In this document: in pieces, positions 1-5,222 of the stretch | Numbering within the stretch: position 1 is the first letter of the stretch | Layout: every line of letters starts with the position of its first letter | Assembly: GCA_945835085.1 (NCBI GenBank) | Contig: CAMAIG010000083.1 | Coordinates: 1 to 6,782, forward strand | Source: an uncultured Ruminococcus sp. | GTDB taxonomy: Bacteria > Bacillota > Clostridia > Oscillospirales > Ruminococcaceae | DNA length: 6,782 nt | Direction of reading: 5' to 3' | The notes under the pieces: model-generated | Databases searched by the model: none | Told to the model about the DNA's origin: nothing | What the model saw: only the letters and a program-made list of their open reading frames with translations | Made by a program: the position numbers and the translations under genes

Positions 1-26
1 TTGCAAAATATTCCAACGAGGTGGCT

Positions 27-41
27 GCGGCGACACGCCGC
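27..41. repeat. Small GC-rich hairpin upstream of the VOC gene
   Basis: Arms GCGGCG (27-32) and CGCCGC (36-41) form a perfect 6-bp stem with the 3-base loop ACA. The flanks contain CGAGGT (19-22 region) and TAAATCGGAAT (about 42-52). These resemble the reverse complement of parts of the 102-bp repeats at 460-663 (CGAGGT and TAAATTGGAAT). It may therefore be the end of a diverged, oppositely oriented relative that is cut by the window edge. It could also sit in the 5' leader of the VOC mRNA. No T-run follows it, so it is not an obvious terminator. Confidence 0.4.
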
Positions 42-68
42 TAAATCGGAATTTGGAGAAGAAGTATT

Positions 69-455
69 ATGAAAAATTATACTCAGGTTTATGTAAAAAA
101 CAGTTTTGAAGCCGCAAAAATGTACTGCAAAGCTTTTGGAGCAGAGATCACACGTGAGTTTATAAATGAGCAAAATTCTGCTTATGACCACTGCGAATTG
201 TCTGTGAATGGTGAAGGCTTTTTAGCGTTAGCCGAAGCTTCAAATCCTTGTGATATAAATATAGTTCACAAGTACAAATGGGAAACTATGACATTTAATG
301 TTTTTGAGATGGGGACTGAAGAAGCAGTTAATAATGCATTTCGTGTTTTAAGCGATGGTGGAGTGATTATTGAGCCTATTCACGAACTGCCGTGGAGCAA
401 ATGCTGTGCGACAGTAATTGATAAATTTGGTGTGTGTTGGTGGATCTCAATCTGA
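69..455 (+). CDS. VOC (glyoxalase/PhnB-like) superfamily protein
   Basis: This 128-aa protein has the single-domain length of PhnB-like vicinal-oxygen-chelate proteins. Visible family signs are the N-terminal helix 'SFEAAKMYCKAFGAE' (12-26), 'YDHCELSVNGEGFLALAE' (39-56) with a possible metal-ligand His41, 'LSDGGVIIEP' (94-103), and the closing 'VIDKFGVCWWISI' (116-128). VOC proteins pair beta-alpha-beta-beta-beta modules around a metal site and include glyoxalases, dioxygenases and antibiotic-resistance proteins. The substrate here cannot be told from sequence. The protein is cytoplasmic, with no signal peptide. The start is supported by GGAG at 55-58, ten bases upstream. My hand count gives 134 G+C in 360 bases (61-420), about 37%, against 47-53% in sampled stretches of other genes, which hints at transfer. 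It appears to be a single-gene unit flanked by hairpin repeats. Confidence 0.8.
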   Translation: MKNYTQVYVKNSFEAAKMYCKAFGAEITREFINEQNSAYDHCELSVNGEGFLALAEASNPCDINIVHKYKWETMTFNVFEMGTEEAVNNAFRVLSDGGVIIEPIHELPWSKCCATVIDKFGVCWWISI

Positions 456-459
456 TATA

Positions 460-561
460 TTCCAATTTATCGCACCGCTGCAAAACCTACCGACGCGGGT
501 ACAAATTAACTTTACTGCACAAATCAACAGCGCGACCTCGCCGCGGGGCGCTCCCCGCAAA
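460..561. repeat. 102-bp tandem repeat, copy 1, ending in a GC hairpin
   Basis: This unit begins TTCCAATTTATCGCAC and ends with a hairpin whose arms are GCGGGG (543-548) and CCCCGC (553-558), with loop CGCT. It is followed immediately by a second unit that matches at 94 of 102 positions by my count. The unit is 34 codons long, so reading frames stay open through both copies on both strands. I read these frames as by-products rather than genes. The GC-capped structure and intergenic placement suggest an interspersed, RNA- or DNA-structured repeat family. It lies directly after the stop codon of the VOC gene. Confidence 0.85.
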
Positions 562-663
562 TTCCAATTTATCGCACTGATGCAAAATCTACTGACGCGG
601 GTACAGATTAACTTTACTGCACAAACCAACAGCGCGACCTCGCCGCGGGGCGCACCCCGCAAC
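562..663. repeat. 102-bp tandem repeat, copy 2, ending in a GC hairpin
   Basis: This second direct copy starts exactly where the first ends. The eight differences from copy 1 include one in the loop of the terminal hairpin: arms 645-650 and 655-660, loop CGCA instead of CGCT. Both hairpin arms are unchanged, which fits conservation of the stem, although two copies are too few to prove it. The central stretch around ACGCGGGTACA and ATTAACTTTACTGCACAAA is nearly identical in the two copies. Confidence 0.85.
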
Positions 664-669
664 AGGGAC

Positions 670-715
670 AAAAAACGCCTTTCAGTCCACACCGACGGGG
701 CATGGACCGAAAGGC
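670..715 (-). terminator. Intrinsic terminator of the flavin reductase/rubredoxin gene
   Basis: On the minus strand a 13-bp stem (plus-strand arms 677-689 and 703-715, one A/C mismatch, 13-base loop) is followed by CGTTTTTTG. It lies 27 bases beyond the stop codon of the minus-strand gene at 743-1351. Read in the plus direction, the stem is followed by AAAATAAAG rather than Ts, so it acts for the minus strand only. Confidence 0.85.
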
Positions 716-742
716 AAAATAAAGCTCTTGTATTTATCGGGC

Positions 743-1351
743 TCAGGCGTCAACAGGCTTGAAATCCGATGCGGGATGCTTGCACCATGGGCAGATAAAG
801 TCGGCAGGAAGCTCCTCACCCTCATATACAAATCCGCATACAGTGCAGATAAAGCCCTTGGAAACAGGCTTTGCGGGTGCCTGGGTCTTGATGTTCTTAT
901 GGTAATATGCATATGTTACGGAAGGATCGTCCGCAAGCACTGTGCAGTCTGCCACCTCGGCAATAAAAAGAGTGTGAGTGCCGAGATCCATTGCAGATAC
1001 CACCTTTGCGGAAATGACTGCATTGGTTTCCTCCGCAAGATAGATTATGCCGTTATCCGCTCTGGAGAAGGAGATGCTTTCGGTCTTGTCCTCGTTTTTG
1101 CCGCTTCTGAAGCCCCAGTCCTTATATGTCTGAAATTTCGATTTTTCGCTCAGCACAGAAACATTGAAGCGGGCTGTTCCCATTATCATATCATGGGTGA
1201 GATTCTGCTTGTTAACAGCCACAGCTATCCTTGTAGGATCGGAAGTGACCTGTATAACGGTATTTACGATGCAGCCGTTATCCCTGCCGTCCTCTCGTGC
1301 AGTGAGAACAAATAAACCGTAGGTAAGCTTGTTTAATGCCTTCTTATCCAT
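743..1351 (-). CDS. Flavin reductase domain fused to a C-terminal rubredoxin (high-molecular-weight rubredoxin type)
   Basis: This 202-aa two-domain redox protein is cytoplasmic. Residues 1 to about 155 are a flavin reductase-like FMN-binding split barrel, opening 'LNKLTYGLFVLTA' and continuing with 'NTVIQVTSDPTRIAVAVNKQN'. After the linker 'KTQAPAKPVSK', residues 167-199 form a short rubredoxin. It has 'CTVCGFVYEG' (Cys169, Cys172) and 'CPWCKHPASDF' (Cys187, Cys190), the four iron ligands, and lacks the mid-loop of classical rubredoxins. Hrb of Moorella thermoacetica has this architecture and passes NADH electrons to the flavodiiron protein FprA for O2 or NO reduction; a similar role here is inference. 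The frame stays open upstream to 1414. I chose ATG 1351 because the family match begins there and AAAGGA (minus strand, around 1364-1369) lies 12 bases upstream. It is a monocistronic unit with its own terminator. Confidence 0.88.
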   Translation of the reverse strand: MDKKALNKLTYGLFVLTAREDGRDNGCIVNTVIQVTSDPTRIAVAVNKQNLTHDMIMGTARFNVSVLSEKSKFQTYKDWGFRSGKNEDKTESISFSRADNGIIYLAEETNAVISAKVVSAMDLGTHTLFIAEVADCTVLADDPSVTYAYYHKNIKTQAPAKPVSKGFICTVCGFVYEGEELPADFICPWCKHPASDFKPVDA

Positions 1352-1412
1352 AGAATACACACATCCTTTTTTTAATATGGTAACGCCGATAGTCAGCAAA
1401 TGACAATCATGC

Positions 1413-1443
1413 ATTATAGTATATATCGGCAGGAGGATTTAAA
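1413..1443 (-). promoter_or_regulatory. Probable promoter of the flavin reductase/rubredoxin gene
   Basis: The minus strand reads a perfect -10 TATAAT (1418 to 1413). A modest -35 TTTAAA (1443 to 1438) lies 19 bases upstream, slightly longer than the usual 17. A start site near 1406 would give a leader of about 55 bases before ATG 1351. The -10 lies inside a 7-bp inverted repeat, GCCGATA (1385-1391) and TATCGGC (1424-1430), which could bind a regulator. On the plus strand ATGACA (1400-1405) and TATATC (1422-1427), 16 bases apart, are a weak candidate promoter for the downstream CotH gene. Confidence 0.45.
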
Positions 1444-1489
1444 ACTTTAGCTTTTTCAAAAAATTTTTTTATGAAATGGAGAAACGCTT

Positions 1490-3046
1490 ATGAAACGAAA
1501 GTTAAAACAGGTCATGGCAGCAATGCTCTGCTGCATTTTGTGCGGCTGCTCGGCTGCACAGAACAATACGAAGGCTGAAATAACCGCCGCCGCCGAAAAA
1601 ATGCCCCTGTTGTCAATAGTCACCGCCGACGGAAAAACGGATTTTGCCGAAAAGCCCGTTTCGGAGCTTGTGTCGAGTCAGATAGCCACCTGGACTCCCG
1701 GCTATGTCATGCCCCCCGCCCCATATTATGAGGACTGCCGCATAACTCTTTCGGACGGCAGCGGAACCGTGCTTGTTGACTCCGCCGAAGCACAGGTAAA
1801 GGTCAGAGGAAACTGGACCACGAACTATGAAAAGAAGCCCCTTCGCATTAAATTCACCGAGCAGCAAAGCCTTCTTGGGCTAAACGGCGGAGCGTCATTC
1901 AAAAACTGGGTCCTCCTTGCGGAATACAAGGACGCTTCCATGCTCCGAAATAAAACCGCTCTGGAGATATCAAGGGAGATAATGGGGCAGGACGGGCTTT
2001 ATGCCTCCGATGCGGCGTTTGTGGAGGTGAACATCAACGAAAAATACTGGGGCGTTTATCTTCTTGCGGAGCTTCAGCAGATAAACGAGAACAGAATGGA
2101 TATCACCGAAGCACAGAAGGACTACAAGGGCACGGACATAGGCTATCTGCTGGAATTTGACGGGAACTTTTACAATGAAGAGCCGCTGCAGCAGTTCTAT
2201 GTGGATTACCACGACAATGCAGCCCTCAAGCCCTATGACGGAAACGACGGCAGCGGAAAAACTATCAGATGCCTGCCTCTTATGAAGTCAGAACGCAAGA
2301 AGGAAGTGGGCTTTACCATAAAGAGCGATATCTATTCACAGGAGCAGCATGATTTTATTGCGTCCTATGTCAACAACGTTTACCGCATAATGTACGAAGC
2401 CGCTTACAATGACAAGGCATATGTGTTTAACGGCGATTATTCGGAAATTTCCGAAACCACGGAAATTTCCCCGAAGGAAGCGGTTGAGAAGGTGGTAAAT
2501 GTCCGTTCACTGGCGGATATGTACATAATAAGCGAGCTTACCTGTGACGCAGATCTTTACTGGTCAAGCTTTTTCATGACAGCGGATTTCGGCGAGGGAG
2601 GCGACCGAAAGCTCACCTTCCAGGCACCCTGGGATTTTGACTCAGCCCTGGGAAATAAGTCCCGCTGCCCCGACGGCAAGGGCTATTACGCAGCAAATAT
2701 TATCCCCGACGTAAACTCAAACGAATATGAAACCATAAACCCCTGGCTTGCGGTGCTGAGTTATGAGGACTGGTATTGTGATATCATCAGGGAAAAGTGG
2801 ACGCAGCTTTATGACAGCGGCGTTTTTGAAAAAGCCTGTCAGACCATATCGGCGGATAAGTCCCGCTACAGTGAAGCCTTTGCAAGAAACATTGAAAAAT
2901 GGGGCATGACCACCAAAAACAGCGAAGTTAACGGTGAGCTTTCGGAAGAAGCAAAAAGCTGCTCCACACAAGCCGAAGCAGCAGATTTCCTTGAAAAATG
3001 GCTCAGAAGCCGAGTGGAATTCATGAACAGCTGCTGGCACAGCTGA
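1490..3046 (+). CDS. CotH-family kinase-like lipoprotein
   Basis: This 518-aa protein is probably exported and anchored outside the membrane. It has a basic start 'MKRKLK', a hydrophobic stretch and the lipobox-like 'LCGC' with Cys20 as the lipidation site. CotH hallmarks follow in order: 'VKVRGNW' (103-109), the stretch to 'NWVLLAEYKDASMLRNKTAL', 'NEKYWGVYLLAEL' (183-195), 'DADLYWSSFFM', and the metal-binding 'PWDFDSALGN' (380-389) with Asp382 and Asp384. Bacillus CotH is an atypical protein kinase acting on spore-coat proteins. Many ruminococcal CotH proteins are cell-surface or cellulosomal, but no dockerin is visible here, so the substrate is unknown. The start follows GGAG (1478-1481) by eight bases. 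The gene is single, divergent from the flavin reductase/rubredoxin gene, and ends at a strong terminator. Confidence 0.85.
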   Translation: MKRKLKQVMAAMLCCILCGCSAAQNNTKAEITAAAEKMPLLSIVTADGKTDFAEKPVSELVSSQIATWTPGYVMPPAPYYEDCRITLSDGSGTVLVDSAEAQVKVRGNWTTNYEKKPLRIKFTEQQSLLGLNGGASFKNWVLLAEYKDASMLRNKTALEISREIMGQDGLYASDAAFVEVNINEKYWGVYLLAELQQINENRMDITEAQKDYKGTDIGYLLEFDGNFYNEEPLQQFYVDYHDNAALKPYDGNDGSGKTIRCLPLMKSERKKEVGFTIKSDIYSQEQHDFIASYVNNVYRIMYEAAYNDKAYVFNGDYSEISETTEISPKEAVEKVVNVRSLADMYIISELTCDADLYWSSFFMTADFGEGGDRKLTFQAPWDFDSALGNKSRCPDGKGYYAANIIPDVNSNEYETINPWLAVLSYEDWYCDIIREKWTQLYDSGVFEKACQTISADKSRYSEAFARNIEKWGMTTKNSEVNGELSEEAKSCSTQAEAADFLEKWLRSRVEFMNSCWHS

Positions 3047-3049
3047 TAA

Positions 3050-3092
3050 AAAACCGTCATCTCTCGAATTTTTTTCGGCAGATGGCGGTTTT
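3050..3092. terminator. Bidirectional terminator between the CotH and Cu/Zn SOD genes
   Basis: Arms 3050-3062 (AAAACCGTCATCT) and 3080-3092 (AGATGGCGGTTTT) pair over 13 bp with one G-U wobble and a 17-base loop. The plus strand reads GCGGTTTTCA after the core. The minus strand reads ACGGTTTTTTATC. It lies 4 bases from the CotH stop and 4 bases from the SOD stop, so it can end both convergent transcripts. Confidence 0.85.
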
Positions 3093-3096
3093 CATA

Positions 3097-3549
3097 TTAT
3101 AATGCCTTTATCACTCCGCAGGCGATCTTTTTCCCCGCATTTCCCGAGGGCTGTGTGGTGAGATCGTCGGGCTTTTCATGGATAATCACGGTCCTGCCGA
3201 TGATATCGTCAACGGAAAATCTGTCCGTTAGAAATGACATTATCCCATATTCCCCCGCTCCGGGTAAGGGCAGCAGATCTCCCGAATGATAGGGGTGATC
3301 GCAGTCCCCCTTATCAAAATGTGCCATTGCCTTTGCAAATGGGTCATTTTTATCTCCTTCGCAAGCTCCTCCCTCGTGAATGTGAAATCCGAAAAAACGG
3401 CTCGTGCATGGTCTTTTTAAATGGGGAAGCCCTTTTATGCTTACACTGACCACAGTTCCCTTATCTGAGCGATAAAAATCCACAATGCCGCTGATACCCG
3501 GATATTCGGAGCTGCCCTTTATTACGGCAGAAGCGTCCGGTCTTGTCAT
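3097..3549 (-). CDS. sodC: Cu/Zn superoxide dismutase, without a signal peptide
   Basis: This 150-aa protein disproportionates superoxide to O2 and H2O2. All metal ligands of the family can be placed: 'GFHIHEGGAC' (His56 and His58, Cu), His77 (bridging), 'CDHPYHSGD' (His85, His88, Asp91, Zn) and 'VIIHEKPDD' (His124, Cu). The disulfide pair is Cys63/Cys144. The zinc loop is short, as I recall for clostridial relatives. In 'GNAGKKIACGVI' (136-147) the active-site Arg (Arg143 in the bovine enzyme) is Lys141. Most bacterial SodC proteins are exported, yet this one begins 'MTRPDASAVIKG' with no leader. Start 3549 was chosen because GGAGGG (minus strand, 3561-3556) sits six bases upstream. An ATG at 3564 is in frame, but starting there would put that RBS inside the coding sequence. 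The gene diverges from the small gene at 3657. Confidence 0.87.
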   Translation of the reverse strand: MTRPDASAVIKGSSEYPGISGIVDFYRSDKGTVVSVSIKGLPHLKRPCTSRFFGFHIHEGGACEGDKNDPFAKAMAHFDKGDCDHPYHSGDLLPLPGAGEYGIMSFLTDRFSVDDIIGRTVIIHEKPDDLTTQPSGNAGKKIACGVIKAL

Positions 3550-3596
3550 ATCATTCCCTCCCATAGATCTATATACGCTATAATATGACAGCACTT

Positions 3597-3621
3597 CGGG
3601 ATATGTTCTGCGTATATCCCG
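3597..3621. promoter_or_regulatory. 25-bp operator-like inverted repeat between sodC and the small divergent gene
   Basis: The sequence has perfect 8-bp arms CGGGATAT (3597-3604) and ATATCCCG (3614-3621) around the 9-base centre GTTCTGCGT. It lies in the 107-bp divergent intergenic region, 47 bases upstream of the sodC start and 35 bases upstream of the start at 3657. That is where a repressor or activator could control both genes. Nearby AT-rich hexamers (TATAAT at 3579-3584, TATACT at 3634-3639) lack good -35 partners, so the promoters themselves are not assigned. Confidence 0.45.
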
Positions 3622-3656
3622 CACAAAAGGGCATATACTGTCCGTGAGGTGATAAT

Positions 3657-3926
3657 ATGTCAAAAAAGGGAATGAAGCGCCCCGAGCTTCACCATGAGCC
3701 AAATAATACTGCACCCGTTCCCGAGATACAGGGCAGGGCAAAGCACAAAAATACCCGTGCAAACCCGATAATTTCGGGAACACAAGCACCTGCACTAAAA
3801 GTATATCATTCAAAGCCCCACTCTGCCGAGAAACCCATATCCTCGGTCTACAGCACCATTGACAACGACCTTGCAAGGGACAATCTTGAAAACGACATTA
3901 CCGCTGCGGATCTGCAGGATATGTAG
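3657..3926 (+). CDS. Small hypothetical protein, basic Pro-rich start and acidic tail
   Basis: This is an 89-aa protein I cannot assign to a family with confidence. The coding claim rests on a very strong ribosome binding site, TGAGGTGAT (3645-3653), just before the ATG, and on its position between a divergent promoter region and a terminator. Residues 1-55 are basic and rich in Pro, His, Asn and Ala ('MSKKGMKRPE', 'APVPEIQGRAKHKNTRANP'), with no membrane segment or signal peptide. The end is acidic and probably helical: 'STIDNDLARDNLENDITAAD' (66-85). There are no cysteines, so zinc-finger or Fe-S roles are unlikely. The composition suggests a largely disordered cytoplasmic protein. Divergence from sodC does not by itself link it to oxidative stress. 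Confidence 0.75.
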   Translation: MSKKGMKRPELHHEPNNTAPVPEIQGRAKHKNTRANPIISGTQAPALKVYHSKPHSAEKPISSVYSTIDNDLARDNLENDITAADLQDM

Positions 3927-3972
3927 CTTATCTTAATGCAGGACTGTCCCCGTATAAGAATACTTTAACAGA

Positions 3973-4023
3973 ATGACAAAAAGTGCAAAGCAGATTATTC
4001 TCCCCCTTTGCACTTTTTGTCAT
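3973..4023. terminator. Bidirectional terminator with a perfect 18-bp stem
   Basis: Arms 3973-3990 and 4006-4023 are perfectly complementary over 18 bp around a 15-base loop. Each strand shows the core GTGCAAAG...CTTTGCAC followed by TTTTTGTCAT, so it can act in both directions. It lies 46 bases after the stop of the small gene (+) and 50 bases after the stop of the GNAT gene (-). An ORF that seems to start at the ATG within the left arm is an artefact. Confidence 0.88.
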
Positions 4024-4073
4024 ACAGCAATATATGCTTTGTCAGATAAACGTCCGTCCTTGCGGCACACAGA

Positions 4074-4523
4074 TCATTTAAAGGTCTTGATATATACCCT
4101 TGACATTTCCCCGCCGACAGTTTTCATTTCGCATAAGAATTCGCAGCCGTACTTTTCATATAATCCCACATGGTCTGTGGAGATATATGCCCGGGTGAAA
4201 TTTTCCTCTTCCGAAATTTCTGCTATCCTGTCAAGCAATCTGCCCACGCAGCGCTGCCCCCGTCTTGCGGGGAATGTATAGACAAAGCCTATCCAGGGTT
4301 TAAGCTCTGTGGGCTGTATTTCGTCCCGCTCCGACAAAGTGCAGAAGGAGATAAGCTCTGTTCCCTCCGTAAGCATCAGCACTCTTGCTTCACCTGCTAT
4401 CTCCCGGAGCCTGTTTTCCTTTAAGAGCGTGTAAAGATATTTTCCCGCTCCCCAATCACTCTTTCCTATCTCCTCTAACCAGTATTCACGGTCAATGCAG
4501 TCAAAATAGTTCAATACCTTCAT
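4074..4523 (-). CDS. GNAT-family N-acetyltransferase (first of a divergent pair)
   Basis: This 149-aa protein is expected to transfer an acetyl group from acetyl-CoA to an unknown amine; it is cytoplasmic. The fold is visible as strand 'ARVLMLTEGTELISFCTLSERD' (46-67), then 'PWIGFVYTFPARRGQRCVGRLLDRI' (76-100) for the CoA-binding strand and helix, then 'YISTDHVGLYEKYGCEFLCEM' (113-133) for motif B. In the pyrophosphate loop the usual R-x-x-G-x-G/A is replaced by R-G-Q-R-C-V-G. I remember this 'YTFP...RG.R...G' variant from other clostridial GNATs, so it may be a subfamily trait. ATG 4523 follows AAGGA on the minus strand by nine bases. It is monocistronic, with a consensus promoter upstream and a bidirectional terminator downstream. 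Confidence 0.85.
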   Translation of the reverse strand: MKVLNYFDCIDREYWLEEIGKSDWGAGKYLYTLLKENRLREIAGEARVLMLTEGTELISFCTLSERDEIQPTELKPWIGFVYTFPARRGQRCVGRLLDRIAEISEEENFTRAYISTDHVGLYEKYGCEFLCEMKTVGGEMSRVYIKTFK

Positions 4524-4596
4524 TTTCTCATATCCTTATTGCTTTTTGAAATTTTCCTCTCCGACTTATTTCTCAACTTGGCTAAGGATTGTTGCC

Positions 4597-4625
4597 ATTA
4601 TACCATTTCCTTTTTTCTTTGTCAA
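4597..4625 (-). promoter_or_regulatory. Consensus SigA promoter of the minus-strand GNAT gene
   Basis: The minus strand has a perfect -35 TTGACA (4625 to 4620), a 17-base spacer and a perfect -10 TATAAT (4602 to 4597). Transcription would start near 4590, leaving a leader of about 67 bases. Its -35 box is 15 bases from the -35 box of the plus-strand promoter at 4641-4669, facing the opposite way. Confidence 0.88.
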
Positions 4626-4640
4626 TGACGATCCCCGCTC

Positions 4641-4669
4641 TTGACAACATGAGGACAATGGGTTATAAT
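4641..4669 (+). promoter_or_regulatory. Consensus SigA promoter of the plus-strand GNAT gene
   Basis: The plus strand has a perfect -35 TTGACA (4641-4646), a 17-base spacer (4647-4663) and a perfect -10 TATAAT (4664-4669). Transcription would start near 4676, inside the palindrome at 4674-4685, giving a leader of about 60 bases. The leader also holds a possible hairpin, GGGAGC (4691-4696) and GCTCCC (4712-4717), ending just before the AAAGGA binding site. Confidence 0.9.
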
Positions 4670-4673
4670 ATAT

Positions 4674-4685
4674 TAACGAACGTTA
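4674..4685. promoter_or_regulatory. Palindrome at the transcription start, possible repressor operator
   Basis: TAACG and CGTTA flank AA, giving a 12-bp perfect inverted repeat four bases after the -10 box. Palindromes of this size at the start site are typical repressor targets, and the ACG-NN-CGT form is reminiscent of TetR-family operators. No regulator gene is in the window, so the assignment is inference. The minus-strand promoter has no matching palindrome. Confidence 0.45.
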
Positions 4686-4736
4686 GCCATGGGAGCAAAA
4701 GCAATCAGCCCGCTCCCGGGAAAGGAATGACTTAAA

Positions 4737-5222
4737 ATGAACAAGATATGTCCCGCAAAGCCAGAGGACACCAAAGAAATAGCAGCCCTTTACAGGACCT
4801 TTCTTTACGGTCCTGCCGACTGGAACGAATACTATCCCAATGAGGAAACCATTGAATTTGATTTATCACGAAACGCACTTTTTGTGATGAAAAACGACGA
4901 GGGAGAGATAATTGCGGCAATATCCATTGACGAGGATCCCGATGTAGACGCTCTCCCCTGCTGGAACAGTGAGCTTGCCCCTGCCGCCGAATTTTCACGG
5001 CTCTGCGTCCGAAAGGATATGCAAAACCAAGGCATAGCTAAGGAAATGATACGCTATCTGTTTGATATTTTCAGAAAAGAGGGCAAAAAGGGCGTTCACA
5101 TTCTCGTGAAAACAGGTCACAAGGCTGCCCTTGCATCATATTCCGCACTGGGCTTCAAAAAGGTCGGGGAATGCAGGCTGTTTGACAAGGATTTTATCTG
5201 CATGGAAACAGCGCTTGTATGA
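4737..5222 (+). CDS. GNAT-family N-acetyltransferase (second of a divergent pair)
   Basis: This 161-aa protein has the canonical length and motifs of the family. 'MKNDEGEIIAAISIDED' (51-67) gives the central strands, and 'EFSRLCVRKDMQNQGIAKEM' (85-104) is motif A with the acetyl-CoA pyrophosphate loop Q96-x-x-G99-x-A101. 'HKAALASYSALGFKKVGE' (128-145) is motif B with the usual Tyr near the sulphur of CoA. The acceptor is unknown; small molecules, peptides or protein N-termini are all possible. ATG 4737 follows AGGA (4723-4726) by ten bases. It shares only the superfamily fold with its divergent neighbour and does not look like a recent duplicate. The stop abuts the stop of the convergent small gene with no base between and no clear terminator. 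Confidence 0.88.
   Translation: MNKICPAKPEDTKEIAALYRTFLYGPADWNEYYPNEETIEFDLSRNALFVMKNDEGEIIAAISIDEDPDVDALPCWNSELAPAAEFSRLCVRKDMQNQGIAKEMIRYLFDIFRKEGKKGVHILVKTGHKAALASYSALGFKKVGECRLFDKDFICMETALV

Noticed and set aside
460..663. CRISPR array.
   Set aside because: There are only two copies of a 102-bp unit with no distinct spacers and no cas genes.
418..762. Open frames through the 102-bp repeats on both strands (plus 418-762, minus 447-692).
   Set aside because: They exist because the repeat unit is a multiple of three. They lack good ribosome binding sites, run into the terminator hairpin and encode only the repeated DNA.
728..1315. A 195-codon plus-strand frame opposite the flavin reductase/rubredoxin gene.
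   Set aside because: It lies wholly over a gene with clear domains, starts in the terminator region and shows no recognisable protein features.
1352..1414. A 21-residue N-terminal extension of the flavin reductase/rubredoxin protein.
   Set aside because: It would pass through the predicted promoter and RBS, and the family match begins at the Met at 1351.
3550..3876. A long N-terminal extension of the SOD frame up to 3876.
   Set aside because: It overlaps most of the well-supported small gene on the other strand, bears no resemblance to SodC and bypasses the GGAGGG site before 3549.
3973..4281. A plus-strand frame beginning in the terminator hairpin and running over the minus-strand GNAT.
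   Set aside because: Its ATG is part of the perfect stem, there is no ribosome binding site and it is a shadow of the GNAT gene.
4619..4647. TTGTCAA-N15-TTGACAA inverted repeat as a repressor operator.
   Set aside because: The arms are fully explained as the -35 boxes of two divergent promoters, so a separate operator need not be assumed.
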